Source: Bugula neritina
Lineage: Eukaryota; Bryozoa; Gymnolaemata; Cheilostomatida; Bugulidae
NCBI GenBank assembly: GCA_964035545.1
Contig: OZ037768.1
Location: forward strand, 5,573,241 to 5,633,240
Reading direction: 5' to 3'
DNA length: 60,000 nt
A program made the position numbers and the translations under genes. The notes under the pieces were generated by a model. The model was not told where the DNA came from and did not search any database. It saw nothing but the letters and a program-made list of their open reading frames with translations. This document shows, in pieces, positions 26,101-38,383 of the stretch. Position 1 is the stretch's first letter. Every line of letters starts with the position of its first letter.

Positions 26101-27437
26101 CATAAGACGTCCTCTTCTGTGTTGCAGAGTATAGAGGGCATTCTCCTCACACGTTCTCTCACAGCAGGGAAAAGTATCCTACTATGGACTCGGAGCTAGC
26201 GGCTGCTATGGAGCCTCTCAACCCTAAACAGGATTCTGTTGATAGTCTGGCACTCGAATCTTATACAAACAACGAATATTCGCGCCATACGGTTGGCGGT
26301 ATAAGAGACTGTCACAGGATAAAACCTTCTATTTCAGACTATTACACCTCAGAGAGGCAGGCAGCCCACCCTTTCAGTACATTCCAGCCGTCACGGCAGC
26401 ATCGCTTACAGAATAGTAAACAAACTGCGTCCAAACCGGCGCATAGTTCGTCTGTAGAAATGATGCCACATTCAGAGAGGAAGTTGCCTCCCCACCTCTC
26501 GTATGTACTACACCAGCTACAGGCACCAGCTCAGTTGCCACATGCAGTTGTAAACCCTGTCCATCCACACCAGAGTCCACACAGATCAACGCATCACTTA
26601 ACTAATCAATATGAAGACCCAGGTATGTTGTAGGCCATCAATTTCAGTAGCATTCAAATATAGAATGAATAGATATGCATAACAGGTCTGGGTGGTGCCA
26701 GATATGTGTGTGCAACAAACCTGCACACATTTAAGGAGTAGTGAGGAACAGAAAACTTGTGATAATTTATGATTTATCTGATTAGCTCACTGTGTAACTA
26801 CCATTACTTACATTAGCATTTTGTTAATGGGACATTATATTCAAGGTGATTACTCTGTCTGAAGCACTAATCAGGACTATTATAATAATTTACAGTATGA
26901 TTGATCAGTTACTCCCTACTAAGCTACAATTATAGTTCTAACATGGTGTGTATTTTTATGTTCTTAGGTTATATGAACTTGCTTCAACAATCTGTGAATA
27001 ATGTGCCCCAATCAAAAAGTATGAGCCAGTCAAAGGAGCCTAGCGATTATATGAATGTAGCCCCTAAAGATATACATATTTATCAAAACTCTTCTGTATT
27101 ATCAATAAATCCACAAACGAAGACTGAAAGTATGGAATCTCAAGGCAATGCCGAACAATTATTTGACGCTGAATCGCAGCCATCTCCGGACAACCTGGAC
27201 AATAGCAAGGATTGTGAAGGTGATGACCAGCACAATGCTGCAACAGCAGTCAAACCTCAATGTAGTAGTACTTCAAACTGTAATGGTCAGTCAGCTGATC
27301 ATATACCTCGAAGGCACCGGAGAGAAGCTTTAGCCGATAGCTCTTTTGTGGAGAAAAAGTATGGACTTGTATTTACTGGTGATGTTGGTGATAGGACAAG
27401 ACTGAAAAATCATACAGAAAGAACTGTCCAATCATGA
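11193..27437 (+). CDS. LRIG: LRIG receptor: LRRs, three Ig domains, one membrane span
   Basis: Twenty exons in consistent phase encode 1223 residues: 11193-11368, 15281-15355, 16344-16418, 16691-16762, 17074-17211, 17969-18112, 18926-19069, 19484-19555, 20335-20406, 20964-21107, 21485-21712, 22089-22255, 23179-23318, 23629-23812, 24185-24469, 24835-24962, 25294-25449, 25544-25850, 26128-26622, 26968-27437. A signal peptide and a short LRR N-cap are followed by about 16 LRRs (residues 59-446), an LRR C-cap (447-502, CDCKISWLPEWL), Ig domains at about 503-610, 611-705 and 706-800, a membrane span (822-845) and a 378-residue tail. Domain order, C-cap and length match LRIG proteins, which in vertebrates restrain or tune receptor tyrosine kinase and BMP signalling at the cell surface. 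LRR exons are 24-codon modules bounded by phase-2 introns. The N-cap keeps only two cysteines. The tail has two YMN motifs (Tyr1069, Tyr1095). A polyadenylation signal follows at 27699. Confidence 0.94.
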
Positions 27438-27698
27438 TGCAACATGTCTTTTCATTATTTTAACATGCATATCGCTCAATTATATTATGTTGACCTGTTC
27501 AAGTATAAACTCAATCCTACCTACCTGTTTTTTGTACAGTTCTATGCCAAATCTTGTACAGATTGTAAATTTATTTTGTTATGTAATTATTAATGTTAAC
27601 TTTAATAACCTTTTCAATACAAAATACATGTATGTATTTTATACATGTTTTCAGTTACCAAAGTTGTGTTTGCATGAAGTGGTCATATTTTTGTACTC

Positions 27699-27704
27699 AA
27701 TAAA
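27699..27704 (+). terminator. polyadenylation signal, LRIG
   Basis: AATAAA lies 262 bases after the LRIG stop codon in AT-rich sequence, a usual distance for a short 3' UTR. Confidence 0.6.
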
Positions 27705-28308
27705 ATTTTTATCTGTATCAACTTTATAACAACTTTTCAACCAATTATCAGTTACAATGCTTGTTCTATTCATTACCTCTACAGCATGATGTGTGAATTA
27801 AATAAGTAACAACCTATCAACTTGAGTAAGTTTAATAATTCTTTGTTAAGAGTAGTAGCCCAGTAAGACCACATATCCACAATGAAGTGCAAAAATAGAG
27901 AACAATATAAATAATAAAAGCCACATTTAAACCAAATACCAATGGCTTAAAAAATGCATGATGTTGAAAAATAGTAACTTACAAACAAGAAAAGCAGACA
28001 GCTGATGAAAAATATAAAAATATAAATTGGAATTGTCTTCTCATAATTATAGTAGCCAACAACTTCGCTATACAAAGTTGTAATTTATTACATATTTGGG
28101 TTATACAGTCTCCCCAAATTTAAATGTAGAATGTGTTTACTATAATCAACTATATATATTAATAAATGAAGGTTTATATACCAAACCTGAGCATTATCAT
28201 ATATCCTACCTGGATAAAAATAAAAATATAGCACTAATGGATTTACAATAATCATAAAATTTATACTATATGTGTATATATAAATATTTTGTATTCTTAA
28301 ATGAAAAT

Positions 28309-30006
28309 TTATACTATACTACTTAAGCTGATCTCATCAAAGCCGTCATCCTTGCTAAGGCCAGCCAACTTTCTGCTGATATTCCAAACTTTTTGTCTAA
28401 GTTCTTTGTCATATGATTCAATGGAAGACCTTTCGGGTACACCATTCTCATAATAATTGCCGCTGAGCCCTGTCCAAATATACTGCACTTGAATATATAA
28501 ATTTCAACATGCAGAAGTACAGTCTGGTTGACACTTGCATATATATTAGTGCTAAAATAGTAAAACCAAGTAATCAATACTTGATAGTCACATGCATAAA
28601 GTTTTTACTCCACACTTAGTAATGATGTGTGATGCAAACATGTTTGCCTTCCTATAAATTTAATTTTATATATTCATCATCACAATATCTTGTATGTATT
28701 ATAAATAAGACAATTCAGCCTTAAACCCTCAAGCATTAAAATGAAACTCTTGTCTGCTATCTTGCATTATTATATCTCATTTCCAACACCAACTTGTTAA
28801 AAACCTAACTTAGATAATAGTTACAGTTTTCTTTCAACATGTAGTTAATATATTTCAAAGTATTTGATGTTGAGATAACTCCAAAGTGCCATGTATTGGA
28901 CAAGAAATAACACAAGAATTACAACTAAAATAAAAACTGGCCATCTACACAGTAATGAAACTACACTAACTGAGTATAAAAATAAAGTTATTGACTAAGC
29001 CAAAGTGCAGAGCAATGGAAGGAAATACATACCAAGACTAATTGACAGACATGATAAATTTGCTAGAAGATTATATAATATAAAGCTGAGTATTTAATAC
29101 CTTTATATTCATCAGATGTTGCAAGCAGAGCTATCTGTTTACCCGCTTGCCTTTTCGTCTGAGTGAATTTCGCACATCTTAAGAGATAATGAAGACAAAA
29201 CAATCTGAAGCATCTGGTTAGCTTACTTGCTTTGCTGTCTAACTGAGTGGAAGGTATCATGCCTATGTAACAGCAAACAACACAGTGTGACATATCCCTA
29301 TACATCTTAGGGTTAGAAATGTTTGATTGAAACTTTTAAAAAATGGAGATACGGTTGAGAGGTTGTCAACACATCTAAATAAATACACTCAAAAATGTTA
29401 CATTTACAGCCACAGGTGAAATTGTGAAAGAACAGATGATAATGTAACAGTATAAAAGCTTAAGAATTAAATAGGCTAAAGGCAAAATAAAGACTAAAAA
29501 CCAATAAAAATACTAAGTTAATGATGATATCTTACAAAAATTCACTGAAATTGCACGAGAACACAACTTCAGCAAATTATATTGTAAAGTTTTCCAGAGT
29601 AAGTCACAATTGAAACTGCTATTACAAATAAAAATAAACACAGAGCAGATTTGAGCAAATGCAAGACAATATGCAACAATATTTAACCAAAATTATGCCC
29701 TTGATTAGTGTATAAAACAGAGGTAGAGAAAATACAAGATGAGGAGTGTGGCACCTGTATATACACTCACCAGGATTGACAGAGTTCACAATGACACCAG
29801 TGCCCTGTAAGCTGTCTGCCAGCTGATAGGTAAATAGTACATTGCACAGTTTAGAGTTTTTATACGCCTGCTGGCTAGAGAAAGTTCCCTCCTTTGTCAG
29901 TTGGAAGTTATTAGTGTCCAGCTCAGATACTCCTAAATATTAACAATAGTAGTAGTAATAGTAGTAGTAGTGGTAGTAATGGTAATGGTAGTGGTAGTGG
30001 TAGTAA

Positions 30007-30072
<66 letters not shown>

Positions 30073-30073
30073 C

Positions 30074-30108
<35 letters not shown>

Positions 30109-33100
30109 CAGTAGCAGTGGCAGCAGTAGTAGTAGCAGCAGTAGTAGTAGCAGCAGTAGTAGTAGCAGCAGTAGCAGCAGCAGCAGTAGCAGCAGTAGCA
30201 GCAGCAGCAGTAGCAGCAGCAGTAGTAGCAGCAGCAGTAGTAGCAGCAGCAGTAGTAGTAGTAGTAGTAGTAGTAATAGTAGTAATAGTAGTAGTAGTAT
30301 TAGTAGTACTAATAGTAGTAGTAGTAGTATTAGTAGTAGTAATAGTAGTAGTAGTGGCAGGAGTAGCAGTAGTAAAGTGAAATGTTATACAGTAGATAAC
30401 TTTTAATATTAAGATATTCATTGAAAGTGAAACTAACACAAATGAGACACCAAAGAGCCAAGTAATACAGAGAATAACAAAATTGTCATTTGCTCTTTGT
30501 GTTTTGTTACTTGAGCTTACAATTTTCTAAACAAGTCTTCAAAAAATAACTCCCAAACAAATGTTATAACAAAAGTGGCACTATAAAGAAGTAAAAGAAG
30601 ACAAAGTAAACTACATTTGTGCTGGAGCTATTAACAGTGCGTAAATTGCTTTACTATAAAAAATATTCATATTTAACATGAAAATTAATAAACAAATGAA
30701 TAACTATTTTACAACTGGTAGTCTTGACTTAGTAGGAACAGAGTAAGCATTATTGAGTTAGTAGCAAGTTTTGTAAGATACACCTGGGTGTCATAGTGAA
30801 GTATTATTATATTATTTAATTTTTTATTAGAGACAATGACTGCCCACACCTGGTCTATTGGCATCACAGCAGACACCTGCTGCCTGCCTATCTATTATAT
30901 CATCGGCAGCACTAAATGTGCAATATGATTGAACCCCAACAGCTGCTGTAAAATACTCTCAGTGACTATCAAAATAATAAAGATATAAATAATACTGAAA
31001 GTATAGCAAAATCTACTGGGTTTAATAGCCATTGGTGCTGTCTTGAAAAATCTTTACCAATAAGGGTTCTCATAACGATGTAGACTTTATACAAAGACAT
31101 GTTTTTCATATATAAGCATATTATAAAACTATAGTAATACACTGGATAAAGTAGTTTGTCTCATGAAGTTATATTTAGAGATATTAATAAAGAAATTTAT
31201 TTAAATTCTAAATTTCTAAAAATTAAAAGCTTTAAAACAAAAAATTTGGTATTGCCATTTTTGTTTCTCATTAACCCAGGATTCCAGATCAATTGCAAAT
31301 GCTCTGCCATAAAAGTGATTAAAATACTAACACTACAAGATTTCATAGACTGGCTAGCCATATTTCTCAAGTTAGTAGTATTGTTTAAATTGAGGGTGGG
31401 TACCATTGAGCCCTGGCATAGTAGCCAAATACAAGAATTAGTACGACACAACTTCCAACTTATAATACATGCATGACACTGTATAACATATGTGTGTAAA
31501 GATAGAAAGTTACTACAGAAATGATGATCTTAGATAGAGAGTAACTTCTAGAGAGGTACACATCAATATAGTATAGATAGTAGATACAAGTACACATGAG
31601 TTCCGATACATAACATCATTGGACAAATACCTGCACGAATTCAACGCACCTTCACTGACATAACCTATCTATAAAACAAGTCTACAATTCAATGCTAATT
31701 CATAAACTTCTAGGAGGTTAATAGTAGTGATATCTCAAGACATGTGACAAGGAACTGTGGCATACAATTTGAGAATATCAACACCACCGCTAATGTTTTC
31801 AAGCACTACAAACTGAGATTGTACAGGAATATGGTATATGATTGTAGTGGAAAAAGGAAGTGAATAAAGAAAAGTAGAAAGTTGGGTGGTACCTGAGTAT
31901 TGTTCATTGTCATGATGAGAGCATGTAACATTGACAATCCTTGCATCTCCCGTCATATGGGCAGCAGTGATTAAATAGTCTAACAGTAGATGTGTGAGCA
32001 AGAAAGGTCCTGTGAAAGAATCGCAGGTTATAATTTCATTAGATACATCACTTTAAATAATTACATGCAATCAAGTGAAATATTGCATCAACACATTTCC
32101 ATGATTTTAATTAAAACTGCAAGTGTACATATCTTTAATTTTTTCATACAAGGTACTAGTGAGATTTATTTATTGTGATACGATTTGTAAGGCAGCCATT
32201 AATGTCTACATTTAAAGCCAGTATAGTTATGATAGGTACATTATTTAGCAAAGAGAAGGTTGTTTGTAATGCTATAAGTGTAAACTAAAAGAAAATCCTC
32301 ATTTACAAGTCTAAATAGACTTTGATACGATATTTGGGCAGTTGAAAAGCCGTTCTATGAGTTATCTTTCCAAGAACAACTTTACTAGCACTGCGTTTCC
32401 ATGAAGGCGAATGAATGCGTACGAGTGCCCGTACGGATTACATCGAAGGAAAAACCACACGTTCCTATGCAATCCGTACGAAGTTATCTTCTCTTTGCAA
32501 TTGTGACTGCTGAACTAAAATGATAATTAATATGGCCAACTTTGAGTTTGAGTTCATGCACGACGGCAATTTTTTAATTCTGTCCCCACTTTTGATAGAT
32601 TAACTCAATCAAATACACAAACTTTGAGTCAGTTTATTTAAAATAAAAAAGCATAAACCAATTAAAGCATAAAGTATTTCTCGATCGATAAACTTAAGCT
32701 TAAAAGTAATTTAAATTTTCAAAATGAAAATAGCTGTCAACTTATTTTTAGCTTGGGAAAGCTTTGGCTTACGGAAAAAAATTACAATTTTAAGATGATT
32801 AGTAACTACTCTAAATAATAGCAGCTATGATAAATAAAATAATTTAAATTTTTAAAGCCGAAGTACACTTTAGCGTAGGTTGTAACTTATAATTATTATT
32901 TACATCGCGTAACTATGTAACTAGCCGCCACAAATGCTGATCTCTGCCTCCGGCACAAAAGGTTTCATTCGATTTAACCGAAGGAACCATTTCCATCATG
33001 CGCATAATGCGAAGGAAAATTTTCATCGAAGGAGCCGTTCGGTGTAATTTTCGGCTGCGGTTTTGCTTCGATGCAACTGTTTCCATAGGGCGAATGAGAA

Positions 33101-33702
33101 AATCCATTCGCATAATGCGATAATGGAAACGCAGTGTAGTAGAAACCAAGTGAAACTACAAGTTTGTTTAATAATAGACTTTGGGGTCATATTTACCAAT
33201 GTGATTTGTTGCCATAGTTACTTCTAGTTTGTCATTGGTAGGTTTTGCAGCAAGATCTCTAGAAGAAAGTTTTATTGCTGCATTGTTTATTAAAACATTT
33301 AGCTTTCTCTTCTTTAAAATGAAATGCCTCACAAAATCTCGGACAGAGGTGAGAGAAGATAAATCTAACTGTAACACAAAATGCACATTATTAGCAAAAT
33401 ATTAGATAATAAGAATTGCTGAAAGTGCTAAAAATCTCATAATAATCTTAAATATATTATTCAGCCTACATGGTAAGCTTGGTAAAAGGTGTGAAACCTG
33501 TAAGAGCCACAATTAAAAATTAGGCCAAGGAGTTACCCAATGAAATGGCTACTTCATACATGTCCATATACATATATGTGCATTGCTAATAAGTCTTCAT
33601 TGCCAGTCACTTTGAAAGATTTAGTGACTTATAGAAGCTAATGAGTAACAAGTACAAACAATGTGAAGATGATAAGATACCGGTCAGATTCATGTAGTAG
33701 TG

Positions 33703-33781
<79 letters not shown>

Positions 33782-33957
33782 CAGTAGTAGTAGCAGCAGT
33801 AGTAGTAGTAATAGTAGTAGTAGTGGCAGTAGTAGTAGTGGCAGTAGTAGTAGTAGTAGCAGTAGTAGTAGTGGTAGTAGTAGTAGTAGTAGTGGTAGTA
33901 GTGGTAGTAGTGGTAGTAGTGGTAGTAGTGGTAGTAGTAGTAGTAGTGGTAGTAGTG

Positions 33958-33988
<31 letters not shown>

Positions 33989-34749
33989 AATCAGCAGCAG
34001 CAGTAGTGTCATTACCAAGTATGTATAAGGTATGCTAATGCCTGTGACAAGCCTAAATTGACATTAAAACATCTGGAAATTGAGAAGTCTGCAACAAATT
34101 GGCAATAAATCAAAGGTGTACTCAAAATATGCTAAGCTATACGAGCTGTGCATACACTACTTCCCTCTACAATACACTACCATCTGAGTTATTGTATTAT
34201 TCACACAGACCTGCATACAAGATACTAAGGCACTGGGGTTTTCCTTTCGAATATTCTGTACAGCCACTTGTCCTTTATCTGGATCTTTACAAGCTAGTAC
34301 GACATCATATCCACCCTCGGCAGCGAGATATCGAGCTGTTTCGTATCCCAGACCTCTGTCAGCTCCAGTGACGATCACTACCCGCCCGGTCATCTGCAAT
34401 GATATCAGCAGAACTTGAGAGAATGCTCCTCGCAGGAAGGTACCAGCATCTGGTGTGTATCAAGTAAACACCCTGGGAAGGGGTTGTGTGCTCGCTACCT
34501 GCTTACCGAGACAGTTACTGTAGTCCTGAGTAATACAACAGGTTAAGTTGATGACCTATGCAGTAACTGACAAGATGATGAAATACCAACATACAAATGA
34601 GACACTCCTTTAGCTGTAGAAATACACGACTGATGACTTACAGAGTCAGCATCTGCATAAGCTTCCAACAACCCTACACTTTCATATATGTCCCCCCTGT
34701 ACTTCTTCTTCCTATACCGCACTGGCACACTTGCCCTCACACCAAACAT
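28309..34749 (-). CDS. retinol-dehydrogenase-like short-chain dehydrogenase (SDR7C type)
   Basis: Minus-strand exons in order: 34749-34642, 34393-34211, 33368-33197, 32009-31893, 29932-29771, 29262-29101, 28469-28309. All phases agree; about 354 residues if Met at 34749 is the start. NAD(P)-binding TGADRGLG follows VVIVTG, then NNAA, ATNHIGPFLLTHLLL, the catalytic serine region RIVNVTCS, the Y-x-x-x-K motif in QAYKNSKL, and VNSVNPG. The last exon reads LSGNYYENGVPERSS and then VWNISRKLAGL, the family's usual end. Members reduce or oxidise retinoids and lipid aldehydes at ER or mitochondrial membranes. The first exon's frame continues upstream of 34749 to about 34870 as a hydrophobic segment (GIYVIWVLIFVLYLGL) behind a possible acceptor, so a membrane anchor on a further exon is likely and the true start is uncertain. 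Substrate is not predictable. Confidence 0.88.
29941..30376. repeat. AGT/AGC trinucleotide array
   Basis: About 435 bases of AGT triplets interspersed with AGC, GGT and AAT variants form an interrupted microsatellite in the SDR intron. It starts 9 bases upstream of the acceptor-proximal end of the exon at 29771-29932. It is open in several frames on both strands, producing poly-Val, Ala or Thr artefacts. Confidence 0.95.
30377..31892. other. SDR intron, no further feature
   Basis: AT-rich intron sequence between two SDR exons. I see no exon or inverted-end element in it. Confidence 0.5.
32389..33136. mobile_element. PIF/Harbinger-like MITE, about 748 bp
   Basis: The element starts CACTGCGTTTCCAT and ends with the exact reverse complement ATGGAAACGCAGTG. 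It is flanked by TAG on both sides (32386-32388 and 33137-33139), fitting a 3-bp target duplication. Subterminal copies of TTTCCAT and of GCGAAT or GCATAATGCG occur near both ends. GC content at the ends is visibly higher than in the surroundings. The inner part holds no intact transposase. It sits in the SDR intron, 60 bases from the exon at 33197-33368. Superfamily assignment rests on TIR style and target-site length only. Confidence 0.65.
33695..33989. repeat. second AGT trinucleotide array
   Basis: About 295 bases of AGT triplets, pure in the first 80 bases and then mixed with AGC and GGT, lie in another intron of the same SDR gene. Reading frames through it give poly-Ser, Val or Leu artefacts. 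Confidence 0.95.
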
Positions 34750-34859
34750 GACTAACCAACGAACACTCACCACTATTGCACGAGAAGCAGATAAACCCAA
34801 ATATAGTACAAAGATCAGCACCCAAATGACATATATTCCGTTATCAAATACTATCACTA

Positions 34860-37800
34860 CTACATTCTATAAGGGAAAGCATGCTTCACCGACACTACAC
34901 CTATTTACAGCAAGCATTGGCACAAACTGTGGGTTAACAATAATAGTAACTGCAACTACCTATTGCAACCTTTATGCAAGGCACACCTGCTTATTCAAAA
35001 TTCTTTCAATGTAAAGGCATTCGGTGTTAGTTTTGCAGCCTGTCTTTGATGTGCATTAGTAGTCCTACGAGTGAAACTGGAGACTATATTTTGTTATATG
35101 AGAAGGTGTGCAGATACAACAATATATCTATATACTAGTATAGTATTACACCTTACTATACTGTGCACTATAATTATATACTATACTATATTACACTAAG
35201 GATCACCTATATGCCACACTATAATATTATTTTAAGCTATAACAATATACAAGAACATTTTTTCCTCAAAGACTTGAATCATACGTCAAAGTCAAGATAA
35301 AAATACGACTCAGTATTTTCCTTATTCAGACAGAGGAAGCTTAGATGCCTTAATTAACACAAGGTAGAATGTTCTAGATTTTCTATAAAATAATCTGGAA
35401 TTTACCTTCCAAAGTTTAATTGAAATTACAGATTGCAAAATAATTTAACATTGACTTGAAACTCATTCTTAACAAACAATTGTTACAAATTGTGTTTTCT
35501 TTAGTAGACATAACTGTCATGGCCATTGACAACAATGTACATGCCTTCTTGCAGTGAAAAAATTTAAATAAGGCTATGGGTGACTTTAATAATGCCAAAA
35601 ACTTAATTAAATCTTTGAGCTTGATAGGATTTCTTACAATAGAACAATATCATCAGTATTTGAAAGTTGCAGTCACATAAAAATACATTGTAAATCAGAT
35701 GTGAAAACCTATTTGTTTGAAAAACCTTTGATTCCAGTAGAAATTTCTGTTAAGAATTTATCTAACCTTAAACTAAAAACAAGCCTTGTAAACTAGCATA
35801 CTGTTAGACCTAGGCCTATGTTAAGCAAAAATACAAAATAATATCACTATTAACAATCCCATACCACCACCCAGACAGAACAAAGGCAGTGAAAAGAGAA
35901 TAATATTACTGAAGCAACGTTTATTGAATTCGTTTTTAGTTATGATATTGTAATAATCAAAGCCTTCATTATGCATAGCTCATACAGTATAGCATATTAA
36001 TTCACTCTTACGGCATATTGTACTAAATACACAGTCTATGTGATTCATGTATGCATTAAACATAGGTAAAAAATATTTGACCAAAGCTAAGGGTTGCTTA
36101 AATTATTATAGAGATTGTATAAACTGTATATTGTTAACATAACTGGTGCGTTTACCTATTCACACCAACATCTTATATACACATGAGAATGAAACAGAGC
36201 ACAAAGAACTACTTTCATTAAACTTCAACACAATGTATTTAAGTCAAAAGTACAACATTCATATCATTAAGGTACTTCCAACATTAAACTTATGCAAACT
36301 CATTTAGATTGGGGAAAAAAGTAAAATGTAAAATATGTTTGCCATAAACAAAATTGACTGATAATTTCAACTTTTAACAAAAAGAGTCTAAAATAGTGTG
36401 GTTGAAGACATTAAAATTCACAAAACATACTAAGTGAGTGTCACTGTGAGAGAGTGAAAAAAACAGGACAGCATGGGTTCGATCCAGAGTAAAGGACATT
36501 GGTGATGTTAGGAAGAGCATCCAGTCATAATTGCTCCTGTGCCACAGGGGTTTTTCACAGGGATAGTTACTATATAAACTAGTTTTTATTTAGACACTAG
36601 ATTAATTTTTCAAATAAATGTGTTCTAACACCAATAGTGCAACACTCCGAAAAAAGATTTTGACAAAGGCAATATGTATGGTAAATGAACTGAGCTAAGA
36701 CTGGGTAGCACTAGCAGACATTATCTCTTTTGCATAATTAGTAAAGATATCATAACAAATTGAATTATTTTAAATCTGATGACTTGCTTATTAGTACTAT
36801 AGGTTATCACCAAAAATATCTCCATGCGGTGCTGAAGCTAGAGCTTCAAATCTGATCATTACTATTAACAATTATTTCCTCATCTAGAATGCCCACAACC
36901 TTTTGGACAGCAACAAGTGCTCAGTTAGCCATTTGCCTTGATAAAAATGAGCACTTAATATTAATAGAAAAAAACTTATGGAAAATGATGTTTATCGCGT
37001 ATGGTATTTGCAATAGAAGTTTCTACAAAAACAACTTTTTTGTCACTGATCGTGTTTGGTATTCCCATTAAAATAAACTCAATCCACTGTAAATGTTGAC
37101 TTGAAACAAGATTGGCTTGGCTGTAAACTACCACACCGTAAATGTAAACTATTAGGGTGATTCCATACACATGTATTATGTATACTAAAGAGTTACACAC
37201 TGGTAGTTGTAAATCATAGGGCTAGGTTTCTGTTGATGACTGAAATCTCTGGTAATCATAATGATAATGTACTAAACCTACTTACTGTTAGTTATTCTTA
37301 TATTAATTACATTTATTGATTTAATTTGATAATACTTAGTATGAGTACTATATTCGATCTCATATTGATATTCACATTATATTTATTGCTATAAAATTTA
37401 ATATATAATAATTATTATATTTATAATAATACTATTATTTTATAATAGTAATCACTTCATAATTTAAATTATTAATTATTAATATTATTAAAATCATAAT
37501 AATCTATTGAGAGGTCTTGGGACTTAACCCAATCAAGATCAAGATGATTTGATCATGACAGACGCAGCAGTAGCCGCATACTCATACTCATACTTATAGT
37601 TATAACCAACCTCGTAAAATAAGTTATACTTACTCTTACTCTTAGTCTTCTACTTATACTTATAGTTATACTTGTAGATTATAGTTAATGTTATACTTAT
37701 ACTTATAGTAATAATTATACTTATAGTTATACTTATAAGTTATACTTATATTATAAGTTATACTTTTAGCTATGCCTATAGCCATTAGCCAGAGCCCATA

Positions 37801-38363
37801 GAGTCATTAGTATTATAATTATTATTAACTTGCACTTGCACTTGCAGTCTGAGTCTACCACTTTGCACCCAGAGTTGGCTAGAATTAATTCCACTGCAAG
37901 GCATTAGCAAGGCAGTCGCAAAAGGTTAAATATTAATATATCACTCTGCTCTGAGCAACCCGAGGGGCTAGAGCCCAGTGTGATCTATTATCTAACTTTA
38001 ACCCTTTGCTAGAGCCTAGAGAGTTAAAATTGCAAAATTTAAAGCATAATAATATTAAATTAGTACGTTAGAATCGCTGTAATGTAGTATTGCGTTTGGA
38101 ACCTATAAAAAAAATCTCTGCTTTTCTTAATTTGAACTTGTATCAAAAATATTATTATATTAAAAACACAAAATTTTATTTTATTTTAAACTAAAAAATA
38201 AAATCTATGTGCCGTTTTCTACAATGACTTGGAATACACTTCTATTTCTATTTTTCACACTCAAATTAAAACAGCGTTATCTCTTAATCTCCTAATGGTT
38301 GAAAACATGGAAACATAACTCCCTAGTTATTACAACCAGTTAAAAATCATTGGTTGAAAATGT
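34860..38363. other. intergenic between divergent SDR and CCS genes
   Basis: No gene is recognised. Around 35100-35220 the sequence is made of TATACTA-type repeats, 37370-37500 is almost pure AT, and 37570-37780 is ATACTTATAGTT-type low complexity. A SINE lies at 36472-36580. Confidence 0.55.
36472..36580 (+). mobile_element. tRNA-derived SINE fragment, copy 1
   Basis: GGGTTCGATCC at 36475-36485 fits a pol III B box. It is followed by a block (GGTGATGTTAGGAAGAGCAT, then CCAGTCATAATTGCTCCTGT) also present at 52369-52415. The shared block resembles, from memory, the conserved eumetazoan SINE core called Nin-DC. A matching tail (TTTTTCACAGG, TATAAACT) is also shared. Relative to copy 2 it lacks about 55 bases. 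Confidence 0.6.
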
Positions 38364-38378
38364 TGATCATGTGACTAA
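38364..38378 (+). promoter_or_regulatory. same E-box 15-mer before CCS
   Basis: TGATCATGTGACTAA ends six bases before the CCS start codon and is identical to 2254-2268. Its position suggests that the CCS transcript starts very close to the ATG, or that the motif is a core-promoter E-box. Confidence 0.35.
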
Positions 38379-38383
38379 AAAAA

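Noticed and set aside
28312-28577. Minus-strand 84-codon frame at the SDR 3' end
   Set aside because: A different frame, joined to the exon at 29101 with correct phase, gives the conserved SDR C-terminus.
29933-30439. Long poly-Thr/Ala and poly-Val reading frames on both strands
   Set aside because: They are translations of the AGT trinucleotide array and lie in an SDR intron.
32913-33149. 78-codon minus-strand frame inside the Harbinger-like element
   Set aside because: It reads through the inverted end and has no transposase-like motifs.
33638-34038. Poly-Ser, poly-Leu and poly-Val frames
   Set aside because: Same cause: the second AGT array in another SDR intron.
36475-36485. B-box-like sequence as a tRNA gene
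   Set aside because: No acceptor stem, anticodon arm or good A box could be folded; it belongs to the SINE.
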